Shown here piece by piece: positions 53,821 to 62,425 of a DNA stretch of 64,000 bases. Source of the DNA: Spartobacteria bacterium (GTDB lineage: Bacteria; Verrucomicrobiota; Verrucomicrobiia; Chthoniobacterales; UBA10450); NCBI GenBank assembly GCA_003167365.1, contig PMTM01000009.1:80191-144190 (forward strand). Reading direction: 5' to 3'. A program made the position numbers and the translations under genes. Position 1 is the first letter of the stretch. Each line of letters begins with the position of its first letter. The notes under the pieces were generated by a model that was given only the letters and a program-made list of their open reading frames with translations, did no database searches and was not told where the DNA came from.

Positions 53821-54546
53821 ATGCTGGATGTTCACCCACCGCCGCACGCAGCGCACGGATGGCGCGACTTTTTTGTTCATATCGCCACGATCGTAATTGG
53901 GTTACTGATCGCGCTCGGCCTCGAACAGACTGCAGAAAGCATTCACCACCGGCACCAGGTGCGTGAGGCGCGAGACGCGATCGTGGAAGAGCGCGCTGCG
54001 AATCAGCACGAGTTCGCGACCACCACCGAACTTTTCCGGCGCGAAACTAAGCGCTTCCAGACGAATCTCGCCGTGCTTCAGTATTTACAGCAGCATCCCG
54101 GTGCCGCGCCGGATACCTGGCCGGGCACAATCAGCTGGCATTCCAACATCACGACGTTCTCGACCGCCGCCTGGCAGACCGCACAGAATTTGGGCGTGAC
54201 GGCACGCATGTCTCCTTCGGACGTGCGGCAGCTAGAACACCTGTACTACCAACTCAGTGAAGTGCAGGCGAGCAGCGCGGAGCGGCTGCGGGCGATCTCC
54301 GCAGCCCGCCGTTACACCGCGTCCGATGCCGACGCGTCGCGACTCACAGGCGCGCAACTCGCCAATGAAATCGAACTCTCCGAAGCCTTGCTGATCGCGC
54401 ACTACCGCTTCGGTGGCGACATGCGGAACCTTCACTCCATATACCCGGACTTCGCCCCTTCTCCGGCGACCGACGAGTTGCGGGCGATCGTGCATGAACC
54501 ACCCATGACTGAAGAGGAGCGACGTGAACTGCGCGGCAGTAACTAG
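53821..54546 (+). CDS. Hypothetical protein with one N-terminal helix, cassette gene
   Basis: 241 residues starting 10 bp after an attC right end. MLDVHPPPHAAHGWRDFFVH followed by IATIVIGLLIALGLEQTAE gives one membrane helix (about 18-37) with an amphipathic lead; proteins beginning this way are common hypotheticals in soil bacteria. About 40-160 is helical (coiled-coil-like: REARDAIVEERAANQHEF; VRQLEHLYYQLSEVQASSAE). The remainder may be periplasmic. Function unknown. Confidence 0.65.
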   Translation: MLDVHPPPHAAHGWRDFFVHIATIVIGLLIALGLEQTAESIHHRHQVREARDAIVEERAANQHEFATTTELFRRETKRFQTNLAVLQYLQQHPGAAPDTWPGTISWHSNITTFSTAAWQTAQNLGVTARMSPSDVRQLEHLYYQLSEVQASSAERLRAISAARRYTASDADASRLTGAQLANEIELSEALLIAHYRFGGDMRNLHSIYPDFAPSPATDELRAIVHEPPMTEEERRELRGSN

Positions 54547-54567
54547 AACACCAATGCGATTGATACG

Positions 54568-54690
54568 GCCTAACCATACGATGGAGCCAACCGCTGCCCG
54601 GCACGTGTCCACGCTTCAGGTGATTAAGCCATCACCGCTTCGAGCTACGTTCGCTCTCGGCAGCGGTGGCTCATCTCATTCTCGTTATGA
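54568..54690 (+). repeat. attC site 5 (array 2)
   Basis: Left end GCCTAAC, inner arms ACGATGGAGCCAACCGCTGC and GCAGCGGTGGCTCATC, right end GTTATGA (one mismatch to GTTRRRY). Length 123 bp. Confidence 0.8.
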
Positions 54691-54699
54691 CCTAATATC

Positions 54700-55170
54700 A
54701 TGGCCAAATATCACACAGTTTTTATCGCGATTGCCGGGCTATTGACCTCTACAATCGGCGCCAGCGGTGCAGATCAGCCAGGTCCGTCTGCTGCCGACCA
54801 GGTTCAAGTAACAGAGGCCATCCGCTCGTTTTTTGCCGCCGCAACGGCCGATGATCTCGACAAGCTTCACGCTGTTACCGCTCCCGACTTCTACGCCTTC
54901 GATGCCGGAGGGCGTTTTACCCGTGATGCCTTGATGGACCTGATCAAAGCGGCGCATGCCGCGGGCAAAGTTTATGTCTGGACCGTAAACGAACCTGAAG
55001 TTCACATTTCCGGAGACATCGCCTGGATTACGTATGTCAATCACGGCTCGATAACGGACGCAGCCGGCACAAAGGACGTGACCTGGCTGGAATCAGCTGT
55101 TCTTCAGAAAGAAAAAGGCATCTGGCGCATTCATTTCTTTCACAGCACGCGCGCCCCTGAGAAAAAATGA
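54700..55170 (+). CDS. Exported SnoaL/DUF4440-like protein, cassette gene
   Basis: 156 residues starting 10 bp after an attC right end. A signal peptide (MAKYHTVFIAIAGLLTSTIGASGA) is followed by an NTF2-like fold: VTEAIRSFFAAATADDLDKL (about 37-56), HAVTAPDFYAFDAGGRFTRD, and strands ISGDIAWITYVNHGSI and VLQKEKGIWRIHFFHST. It is the second NTF2-like cassette protein in the window (see 13923), though the two are not close copies. Substrate unknown. Confidence 0.75.
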   Translation: MAKYHTVFIAIAGLLTSTIGASGADQPGPSAADQVQVTEAIRSFFAAATADDLDKLHAVTAPDFYAFDAGGRFTRDALMDLIKAAHAAGKVYVWTVNEPEVHISGDIAWITYVNHGSITDAAGTKDVTWLESAVLQKEKGIWRIHFFHSTRAPEKK

Positions 55171-55220
55171 GTGCAACTGACGCAGATGAAATTCGGTTTC
55201 CGCTCCTCCGCAACGCCAAG

Positions 55221-55344
55221 GTCTAACCATACGATGCAGCGAACGGCTACCCGCTGTGCGATCACGTTTTCCAATGACTAAAACATTTTCACTGCAATTG
55301 ACGCTCGCGCCCGATAGCCGTCGCTGATCTTATTCTCGTTAGGG
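55221..55344 (+). repeat. attC site 6 (array 2)
   Basis: Left end GTCTAAC, inner arms ACGATGCAGCGAACGGCTAC and ATAGCCGTCGCTGATC, right end GTTAGGG. Length 124 bp. The core is close to site 4. Confidence 0.85.
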
Positions 55345-55364
55345 CGCACGTTCGTAGGGGTCAT

Positions 55365-55832
55365 ATGAAGAAAGTTTCTCTTCCACCGCTAACCGCCAAT
55401 CTTGCGGCCGCGATTCTCGGCATTTGGAAGCTTAAATCACGTGAGGATGTCGACGACACGGGGCAAATCCGCATCGATCCGTTTCTCGGCCGAGATCCGC
55501 TTGGTATGCTTTGCTTTGCGCCAAGTCATTTTGCAGCCCAGTTTATGAAACGCGATCGATCTCATCAGGAGAATGTGGCACAGCCAGTCCAAGCCAAAAA
55601 TAATACTGCCGCTGTTAACGGATACGATGCTTACTTCGGTACTTACAGTATAGACGAAATCGCAGGCACTCTCACAACGCATCTTGAAGGATCAATTTCT
55701 CCCGCCAACGTTGGCAACATCTATATTAGAAATGTGCGTGTGGTGGACAATGAACTCATCATCCAGCTGCCCACGACCGCCGTCGATGGCACAGCTGTAA
55801 CACGAACAAACACTTTTTCCCGTATAGTCTAG
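55365..55832 (+). CDS. Lipocalin-like domain protein, cassette gene
   Basis: 155 residues. LAAAILGIWKLKSREDVDDT (about 13-32), PFLGRDPLGMLCFAPSHFAA followed by QFMKRDR (about 38-64) and the later GYDAYFGTYSIDEIAGTLTTH (about 85-105) match the lipocalin-like (Lipocalin_5) pattern of small beta-barrel proteins. No signal peptide, so it is probably cytoplasmic. Ligand unknown. It starts 20 bp after attC 6 and is followed by a truncated site. Confidence 0.7.
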   Translation: MKKVSLPPLTANLAAAILGIWKLKSREDVDDTGQIRIDPFLGRDPLGMLCFAPSHFAAQFMKRDRSHQENVAQPVQAKNNTAAVNGYDAYFGTYSIDEIAGTLTTHLEGSISPANVGNIYIRNVRVVDNELIIQLPTTAVDGTAVTRTNTFSRIV

Positions 55833-55837
55833 TAGAC

Positions 55838-55881
55838 TCTTGCGCCTGCTAGAGCCGCGGCTGAGCTTTGTTTCGTTAGGC
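55838..55881 (+). repeat. Truncated attC right half (array 2)
   Basis: Only the right half is recognisable: GCGGCTGAGCTTTGTTTC followed by GTTAGGC (55875-55881). No RYYYAAC left end precedes it after the lipocalin-like gene. Confidence 0.65.
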
Positions 55882-55890
55882 CTCAAGAAT

Positions 55891-56553
55891 ATGATCACTC
55901 TGCGCACTTATTCGAATCCAGCGGAAGCTGCCATGGCAAAATCGCTGCTGGACGATCAAAAGATCGTTTGCAGCTTGGCTGACGAAAATTCAAATCTTTA
56001 TGGTGGCGGCCCATTAGCAATGCCGATTCGACTCCTCGTGGTCGAGGAGCAAGTCGAGCAAGCACGTCACATCCTGGATGACGCCCGGGAACCGCTTCCG
56101 GACGATTTCGATCCAGGCGGCGGCAGCTTGGAAATACCCGAAGACGTTAATCAGCAAATACTCTCCGAACTTGGCAAATTACGACGCGCGAATCAGTGGA
56201 TAGCTCTCGAAGTGATCGTTACTCTTGTTATAACTGTTTATCTGCTATCGGAATTGCCGAGCCGCGTGACCAGTCCTTGGATAGAGGTTAGTCGGGCATT
56301 GCGCCGGTACGACTACGACACGGCCCTCAATCTGGCGAAGACTCTTACTGCGCAAAATCCGAAGGATTATTACGGCCATCAATATCTCGGAAATATTTAT
56401 CGGGACATGGGCGATCTAGCGCATGCGGAAGAAGAATATTCGCGCGCTTACGAACTGTCGCCGCCTCAAGTCTTGCAAGAAGAGCTCAAAGCCCTTCGGC
56501 AGCGGCGTCAGCATGAAGAATCAGCTCAACCAAGTCCCGCAGCCACACCATAG
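55891..56553 (+). CDS. DUF2007-TPR protein with membrane helix, cassette gene
   Basis: 220 residues from ATG at 55891, just after an attC right end; an upstream start would run through the attC. MITLRTYSNPAEAAMAKSLL followed by DDQKIVCSLADENSNLYGG (1-39) and PIRLLVVEEQVEQARHIL are DUF2007 (putative signal-transducing) features. One membrane helix (WIALEVIVTLVITVYLLSEL, about 101-120) is followed by TPR-like repeats (YDTALNLAKTLTAQNPKDYY; GHQYLGNIYRDMGDLAHAEE; EYSRAYELSP). It may mediate protein contacts at the membrane. Role unknown. Confidence 0.7.
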   Translation: MITLRTYSNPAEAAMAKSLLDDQKIVCSLADENSNLYGGGPLAMPIRLLVVEEQVEQARHILDDAREPLPDDFDPGGGSLEIPEDVNQQILSELGKLRRANQWIALEVIVTLVITVYLLSELPSRVTSPWIEVSRALRRYDYDTALNLAKTLTAQNPKDYYGHQYLGNIYRDMGDLAHAEEEYSRAYELSPPQVLQEELKALRQRRQHEESAQPSPAATP

Positions 56554-56589
56554 ATCAAACGCATAGCTAGGTTGATTTCAACCGGGCTG

Positions 56590-56635
56590 CCACTTGTGCG
56601 CTGAAGAAACACGGCTGAGCTTTATCTCGTTAGGC
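56590..56635 (+). repeat. Truncated attC right half (array 2)
   Basis: CACGGCTGAGCTTTATCTC followed by GTTAGGC (56629-56635), very similar to 55838-55881 including the next bases CTCAAG. No convincing left end is seen. Confidence 0.65.
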
Positions 56636-56650
56636 CTCAAGGCACGCGGC

Positions 56651-57187
56651 ATGAAACCACTGTCTCTTATACTTATACTTGTACTCTCCGGTGGTGTTCT
56701 GCTCGGGGAAGATGCGAGTTCGTGGCGGAAGGACGGCGAGCCTGTCGCAGACGCGCCGAACATGAAATCCGTGAACGGCTTTGGAGCACAGCTCTTCCTG
56801 ACCGAGAACGCCAAGTTCTTTGAAGATTGGAGCAAGCCGGAGACCCCGAAGCTCACGCCTTTGAAGACGGCCCATCGTAATGTCCCAATATTCACCGCCA
56901 TTCTTTTCGCCGATCCTGGCCTCGACGCAGAAGGTTCCGCTGATGTGACCTGCGACATTATTGTTCGCAGGCCCGACGGCAGCATCTACGGCGAGCAGAA
57001 GGATGTGATTGGCTGGAAGGGCAAGTATCTCGTCCCGGCGCACAATCTTCAACTCACTCAGGGGCGCATGGGAATCAGAATCGAGCCTCAAGACCCATCC
57101 GGCACTTTTACCGTCGAAGTCATTGTGCGCGACCACATCAAGAAGGTTAAGCTATCCTTGAAGGAAATTTTTGAAGTTCCACAATGA
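56651..57187 (+). CDS. Hypothetical exported protein, cassette gene
   Basis: 178 residues from ATG at 56651. A signal peptide (MKPLSLILILVLSGGVLLG) precedes a beta-rich protein: FGAQLFLTENAKFFEDWSKP (about 44-63), VPIFTAILFADPGLDAEGSA, DVTCDIIVRRPDGSIYGEQK and GTFTVEVIVRDHIKKVKLSL (about 147-166). The layout looks like an exported beta-sandwich. No family could be named. Last gene of array 2. Confidence 0.65.
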   Translation: MKPLSLILILVLSGGVLLGEDASSWRKDGEPVADAPNMKSVNGFGAQLFLTENAKFFEDWSKPETPKLTPLKTAHRNVPIFTAILFADPGLDAEGSADVTCDIIVRRPDGSIYGEQKDVIGWKGKYLVPAHNLQLTQGRMGIRIEPQDPSGTFTVEVIVRDHIKKVKLSLKEIFEVPQ

Positions 57188-57188
57188 C

Positions 57189-57230
57189 GCCTAACCTGCG
57201 GTTGCAGGTGATCAGCAGGTGCGGCGTTTA
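57189..57230 (+). repeat. Truncated attC left half at the end of array 2
   Basis: GCCTAAC (57189-57195) follows the last cassette stop by 1 bp and is followed by CTGCGGTTGCAGGTGATCAG, but no GTTRRRY right end appears before the convergent kinase gene, so the right half is lost. Confidence 0.6.
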
Positions 57231-57271
57231 TCTTGAAGAACTTTTCAACCGACTCCGCCATCAGCGGGGCG

Positions 57272-60148
57272 CTATGAGGTGTAGACGCGATCTGCGATTT
57301 TTGTGAGGCCCAATTTTTCCTGCGCAATCTCCGGTCCTGGAGCGATCGGTTGATCCAGCACTTCCCGCAATTTGTGCGCCAGCGCGGACGGCGTGAACGG
57401 TTTTTGCAGAAGCGACACGCCTTTGTCCAACACGCCTTGATGGACGATGGCATTCTCGGTGTAGGCGGAGGTGAAAAGAATCCTGGTGTGCGGATACAGC
57501 GCCCGCACACGGTCAGCCAACTCCTTGCCGCTCATGTGCGGCATGACGACATCGGTGAACAGCAAATCAATGTGTCCGATGTCGCCTTGCTGTTTCAGGC
57601 TCAAGGCTTCGATCCCATTGGCCGCCGCCAAAACCGTGTACCCCAGCCGTCTTAACAATGTCACAGCCATCTCACGCAAGGCCGGATCGTCCTCGACCAG
57701 CAAAATGGTTTCCGTCCCGCCAGGTAAATCAGGTGAGTCAAGATGCTCGTTGGGAATCTTCGTCTGCTGCTCAACTTGCGGCAGATAAATTTTGAAGGTG
57801 GTACCTCGGGCAAGTTCGCTATAGACGCTGATATGACCGCCGCTTTGTTTGATGATGCCGTAACAGGTGGACAATCCCAAACCTGTCCCCTGGCCAATAC
57901 CCTTGGTCGTAAAAAACGGCTCGAACACGCGCGCCTTTACTTCCTCGCTCATGCCCGTGCCGGTGTCCGTGATCGCCACCATCACGTAGTCGCCCGGTTT
58001 CAATTCTGGATAACGGCTTACACTCTCCTGGTCGAACGAGACATTGGCGGTTTCCAACGTGAGTTTGCCGCCGTTGGGCATGGCATCGCGGGCGTTGATG
58101 GCCATGTTCATGATAACCTGTTCAATCTGTCCGGCGTCCGCCTTCACCGTTTGCAGGTCAAGCGCGGGAACGATCTGTGTATCCACATCACCGCCCATGA
58201 GATGGTGAAACATACCTTCCATACTCGCCAGGACCTGGTTCAGATCGAGGGTTTCCGGTTGTAGCAATTGCTTGCGGCCATACGCCAGAAGTTGCCGGGT
58301 CAGCGTGGCGGCACGACCGGCGGCTTTGCTAATTTCGGTCGCGCTTTTGGCCATCGAACTCCCTGCGGGAAGATCGCCGAGCAGTAATTCACTCTGGCCG
58401 ATGATGGCCGTTAGGATGCTATTGAACTCGTGCGCAACACCGCCGGCTAGTCTGCCGACAGTTTCCATTTTCTGAGATTGTAATAACTGGGCTTCGAGCT
58501 GTTTGCGCTCGGTGATGTCGCGAAACGTCCAGATTCTGCCGTAGTATCTTCCGTCTTTACCAATTACTGGAGACGAATACCGGTCCAATACCGTTCCGTT
58601 CTTCAGCTCCACCTCATCCCGACTGGTTTCGGCTGGGTGAACATAAAGATAACGGATTTTTTCGGCAAACCGCTCCGGATCTTTGGTCATGTCCGTGACC
58701 CACTGGAGCCGGTTTTCGTCGGTTTTCTCGGCAGCGATGTGCGGGGGGATTTTTAACAAGTCAACGAAACGCCGGTTTTGGAGGGACATGTTTCCTTGTT
58801 GGTCAATGACTAAAATTCCATCGAGGGAGGAGTTCACCTGGGCCTCGAGGAGCGCTGTCTTTCCATTCAGCTCCTCTTCCGCCTGTTTGCGCTCGGTGAT
58901 GTCACTGGAGATACCCGTGACGCGAATCACTTTGTCGGCAGCATCGCGCACTTGAAAACCGCGGCTAAAGATCCAACGCACCGTACCATCGGGGCGCGAG
59001 ATACGAAACTCCACGCTCACGCTGGCCCTGTCTGCCCCGAGACCTAAGAAGGTATTAAACACGCGCTCACGTTCCTCCGGTAGGATCGCTTCGGCCCATT
59101 GGTATGGGTTGGCGTACGCGCTTTCCGCCGAGTGGCCCCAAATCTGTTCATAGGCTGGACTAACGTAGTAAGTCTTCTGCATGTCAGGCGAAGTCATCCA
59201 GAACACATCCGTGACGCTCTCCGCCAACTGGCGGAATTTCTCCTCGCTTTCGCGCAATGTTTCTTCCACCTTTTTGCGTTCGAGGTCCGCGTTGAAAAGC
59301 CCCTTGGCGCTCCAGCAAACGAGGAGTGTGAAAATAAGGATATTCCCGACGGCCTCCGCGGCCTCGCCAGATTCCCCGGGGTAGATTCCTGCCTTTTCAC
59401 TTTGCAGCGAGAGCCAGCCGAGCACGGCCGGGACGAGAATCGCCGCCGGCAAGAGACGCCGCGCCATCGTTCCACCCCCGCTGTCGCCGGCAAATACCGC
59501 CAACAAACCGCCGTCCGTATGAGATAGGAGAAATGCGACGCTCAACATTGAAAAAGTGATCACGGTGTTCAGCGCCATCGGGATAGAATCGCCGAGGCGG
59601 TAAAACGACTGGACGTTGTAGACATGACCTAAGATGGCCAGGAGCGATCCAAAGCCGACAACGACGACGGAAAACTCCACGCAAAAGCGGACGGATCGAT
59701 TTTTCACGTCCACCAACAGAAGCGCACTGCCAAGCAGCAAGAAGTTAAGCGCAGTATTCGACGCCATGCGATTTTGGAATTGAAGACCGTCCGGCAGCTT
59801 CGAGGCGAAGAGCCATTGATCAACGCCGAAGTCCCAGCCGGATAAGACACCGACAAGTTTGGCCAGTCCGATAAGCGCAACGACGAGCGCACACAGACGC
59901 GCCGTGAAAATCAGAGCGAGCGATTTTCGATCTTTGCCATGCGGAGACCGAAGAAAGAGCGCGAGCGAAGCGCCGGCGAGGATGAAGGCAACTGCCGAAG
60001 CAGGATTCATCGCCACCAGACCGGGGGCGATGCGCTTGAGAAATTCCACCTCAAAAAGCCACCCGGAGAGTACGCTCGCGCCGATAACGACCGCCGCGAG
60101 AGCAGCAGCGAATGCTGCCTTACCGGTTTTCGTGTCCGTATCGACCAT
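57272..60148 (-). CDS. Hybrid sensor histidine kinase (7TM-like, PAS-PAS-HisKA-HATPase-REC)
   Basis: 958 residues. Seven to eight helices (about 10-290) form a MASE-like sensor. PAS1 (about 305-420: FRQLAESVTDVFWMTSPDMQ) with a PAC (GTVRWIFSRGFQVRDAADKV), PAS2 (about 430-545: LLEAQVNSSLDGILVIDQQG), HisKA with GGVAHEFNSILTAIIGQSEL (about 565-584, phospho-His), HATPase with NMAINARDAMPNGGKLTLET and GLGLSTCYGIIKQSGG, and a C-terminal receiver with LLVEDDPALREM and LLFTDVVMPHMSG (phospho-Asp). The signal is unknown. It lies downstream of three more two-component genes. Confidence 0.92.
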   Translation of the reverse strand: MVDTDTKTGKAAFAAALAAVVIGASVLSGWLFEVEFLKRIAPGLVAMNPASAVAFILAGASLALFLRSPHGKDRKSLALIFTARLCALVVALIGLAKLVGVLSGWDFGVDQWLFASKLPDGLQFQNRMASNTALNFLLLGSALLLVDVKNRSVRFCVEFSVVVVGFGSLLAILGHVYNVQSFYRLGDSIPMALNTVITFSMLSVAFLLSHTDGGLLAVFAGDSGGGTMARRLLPAAILVPAVLGWLSLQSEKAGIYPGESGEAAEAVGNILIFTLLVCWSAKGLFNADLERKKVEETLRESEEKFRQLAESVTDVFWMTSPDMQKTYYVSPAYEQIWGHSAESAYANPYQWAEAILPEERERVFNTFLGLGADRASVSVEFRISRPDGTVRWIFSRGFQVRDAADKVIRVTGISSDITERKQAEEELNGKTALLEAQVNSSLDGILVIDQQGNMSLQNRRFVDLLKIPPHIAAEKTDENRLQWVTDMTKDPERFAEKIRYLYVHPAETSRDEVELKNGTVLDRYSSPVIGKDGRYYGRIWTFRDITERKQLEAQLLQSQKMETVGRLAGGVAHEFNSILTAIIGQSELLLGDLPAGSSMAKSATEISKAAGRAATLTRQLLAYGRKQLLQPETLDLNQVLASMEGMFHHLMGGDVDTQIVPALDLQTVKADAGQIEQVIMNMAINARDAMPNGGKLTLETANVSFDQESVSRYPELKPGDYVMVAITDTGTGMSEEVKARVFEPFFTTKGIGQGTGLGLSTCYGIIKQSGGHISVYSELARGTTFKIYLPQVEQQTKIPNEHLDSPDLPGGTETILLVEDDPALREMAVTLLRRLGYTVLAAANGIEALSLKQQGDIGHIDLLFTDVVMPHMSGKELADRVRALYPHTRILFTSAYTENAIVHQGVLDKGVSLLQKPFTPSALAHKLREVLDQPIAPGPEIAQEKLGLTKIADRVYTS

Positions 60149-60309
60149 AATGATTTAAGGAGAAAGTTTGAGAACGCAGGCCTCTCGTCCTGAGAACCGT
60201 GCGGTCTTTTGAGTGAGCGGCTTAGGTTTCACGCGAGAGCTGGCGCTCAATTCGCGTGGCGCTTGATCTGTGACGCACAACATGTAGCGCTTTCAACCAC
60301 TCGTCTTCA

Positions 60310-61917
60310 TCAGACGGCAGCAAGGCTCGCACCGTGAGTTGTTTCCTCCGGCTTATGGTGAGGCGCAATTACGTTATCCAGTAACTCACGCACTTTGCCG
60401 GTGAGAATTGCTGGCGTATAAGGTTTGGGCAGGAATTCAACTCCTCGCTCAAGCACTCCGTGGTGCGTGATGGCGCCATCCGTGTAACCCGAGGTGAAGA
60501 GGACTTTGAGATCGGGATAAGTCGTTGTCAGCCATTCTGACATCACTTTGCCGCCCATCAGCGGCATGATGACATCGGTGATCACCAAACGAATCGGTGA
60601 TCCTTTATGCTCACGCGCCACGTGCAACGCATCCTGCCCGTTTGAGGCCGACAGTACTTCATAACCCTGGGTTTCCAATATACCGCGAGCCAGATGCCTC
60701 ACGGATGGGTCATCTTCCACCACCAGCAAGGTTTCTGTCCCGCGCGTCACCGGCCCGGTCTGGATCGGTCTGACCGCGACATCAAGCGCTTCCTCGACTT
60801 GCGGAAAATAAATCTTGAAGGTCGTGCCTTTACCCACCTCACTGTCAACGCTGATGTGACCGCCAGATTGTTGGACGATGGTCTGGCAGGTCGCCAGGCC
60901 CAAACCAGTGCCTTTGCCCACGGGCTTGGTCGTGAAAAACGTCTCAAACAAATGCGCTTTGACTTCGTCGGTCATACCGGTTCCCGTGTCTGTGACACTG
61001 ATCATCACATAGTCGCCAGGAATTGTGCCGGTGTGGGTGTGTGCGTAGTTCTCATCGAGCGTGGCATTGTTTGTTTCGATGGTGAGCTTGCCACCGTTGA
61101 GCATGGCATCGCGGGCATTGAGGGCGAGATTCATCACCACTTGCCCGACATAGCCGCAGTCGGCCTTGACGTGTCCGATTTGTTTTCCGGGAAGAATCGT
61201 GAGTTCGATATTCTCGTCGATGAGCCGGCGCAGCATTTTGGACAGGTCTTCTAGTACGTCATTGAGGTCGAGCACGACGGGTTGTACCAATTGTTTGCGG
61301 CTGAAGACGAGCAGTTGCCGCGTCAACCCGGCCGCACGCTCCGACGCGCTGCGAATTTCCTCGGCATGTTTGCGCATAGGACTGTCGGGGCCGAGTTCTT
61401 CCAGCATCAAATCGCTGTAGCACATGATGACGGCCAGAATGTTATTGAAATCATGGGCCACGCCGCCGGCCAGTTGGCCGATCACTTCCAATTTTTGCGC
61501 TTCGATGAACTGCGCCTCTAGCCGCTGACGTTCGGCCCGTTCTTCTACTTCATGCATGGCACGGCGCACCGCGGGAACGAGACGTGAAAGATGTCCCTTC
61601 AGGACATAATCCGTCGCACCGCCCTTGAGCGAATCAATGGCCCGTTCCTCACCCAGCGTCCCGGACACGAGGATTAAAGGTATGGCCGGCCATTTGGTGC
61701 GCACGATTTCCGCTGCGGACAACCCATCAAACGCGGGCAGCGAGAAATCCGAAAGGATCAGGTCAATGCCGCCGTGTTCGAGCGCCGCTACAAAATCATC
61801 GTGGTTTTGGACGCAGGTGGTCGCACAGGTAATGCCGTCAGCTTCGAGGGTGGATTGAACGAGCGCGGCGTCGTTCGGATCATCCTCCAAATGCAGGATG
61901 TGGAGCGGGGATTTCAT
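60310..61917 (-). CDS. Hybrid response regulator/histidine kinase (REC-HisKA-HATPase-REC)
   Basis: 535 residues, no membrane segment. Receiver 1 (about 5-120: HILHLEDDPNDAALVQSTLE; LILSDFSLPAFDG), HisKA with GGVAHDFNNILAVIMCYSDL (about 151-170), HATPase with NLALNARDAMLNGGKLTIET (about 247-266) and GLGLATCQTIVQQSGGHISV, and receiver 2 with TLLVVEDDPSVRHL and LVITDVIMPLMGG (about 400-515). Such soluble kinases usually relay signals to a partner regulator. Its start overlaps the upstream response-regulator gene by 38 bp, so they are translated together. Confidence 0.92.
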   Translation of the reverse strand: MKSPLHILHLEDDPNDAALVQSTLEADGITCATTCVQNHDDFVAALEHGGIDLILSDFSLPAFDGLSAAEIVRTKWPAIPLILVSGTLGEERAIDSLKGGATDYVLKGHLSRLVPAVRRAMHEVEERAERQRLEAQFIEAQKLEVIGQLAGGVAHDFNNILAVIMCYSDLMLEELGPDSPMRKHAEEIRSASERAAGLTRQLLVFSRKQLVQPVVLDLNDVLEDLSKMLRRLIDENIELTILPGKQIGHVKADCGYVGQVVMNLALNARDAMLNGGKLTIETNNATLDENYAHTHTGTIPGDYVMISVTDTGTGMTDEVKAHLFETFFTTKPVGKGTGLGLATCQTIVQQSGGHISVDSEVGKGTTFKIYFPQVEEALDVAVRPIQTGPVTRGTETLLVVEDDPSVRHLARGILETQGYEVLSASNGQDALHVAREHKGSPIRLVITDVIMPLMGGKVMSEWLTTTYPDLKVLFTSGYTDGAITHHGVLERGVEFLPKPYTPAILTGKVRELLDNVIAPHHKPEETTHGASLAAV

Positions 61918-62416
61918 GCTTAACCTCTTTCTTTCTGGGGGAAACGAATTCTCCGTTTTGAATCGAAGTTTTTTCTCTCCCTGTCTGCGGCGGCGGTTCG
62001 TTTACAGCCGCCCAAAAAACGCCGAGATGCTTAACCGCTTTCACGAACTCGCCAAAATCTACCGGCTTCACCACGTAAGCATTGACGCCATGCTGGTAAC
62101 ACTCGGTCACGTCCGGCGTTTCGCGCGAGGAGGTAAGCACCACGATGGGTATCATCTTTAAGTGTTCGTCGGCCTTGATGATCTTCAATACTTCCAGCCC
62201 GCTGACTTTCGGCATCTTGAGATCAAGCAGCACCGCTACGGGATTACCGGTCGTGCGCGCTTTGAATTTTCCCCAGCAGTAAAGATAATCCAGCGCCTCC
62301 TCGCCGTCGTGGACGACGAAAACCTGGTTGACCAGATTATATTCCTCCAACGCGGCCAGCGTCAGTTGCTCGTCACGAGGATCGTCTTCTGCCAGCAGGA
62401 TATGCTTTATATTCAT
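61880..62416 (-). CDS. Response regulator, Rcp1-like
   Basis: 178 residues. HILLAEDDPRDEQLTLAALE (about 5-24), VAVLLDLKMPKVSGLEVLKI (about 61-80; phospho-Asp in LLDLKMP), IPIVVLTSSRETPDV (about 90-104) and YVVKPVDFGEFVKAV form a single receiver domain of the Rcp1 type, which has no output domain and acts by protein contact. The last 40 residues are a charged tail that overlaps the next gene. Ten bp separate it from the upstream kinase gene. Confidence 0.92.
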   Translation of the reverse strand: MNIKHILLAEDDPRDEQLTLAALEEYNLVNQVFVVHDGEEALDYLYCWGKFKARTTGNPVAVLLDLKMPKVSGLEVLKIIKADEHLKMIPIVVLTSSRETPDVTECYQHGVNAYVVKPVDFGEFVKAVKHLGVFWAAVNEPPPQTGREKTSIQNGEFVSPRKKEVKHEIPAPHPAFGG

Positions 62417-62425
62417 CTATGGCTC

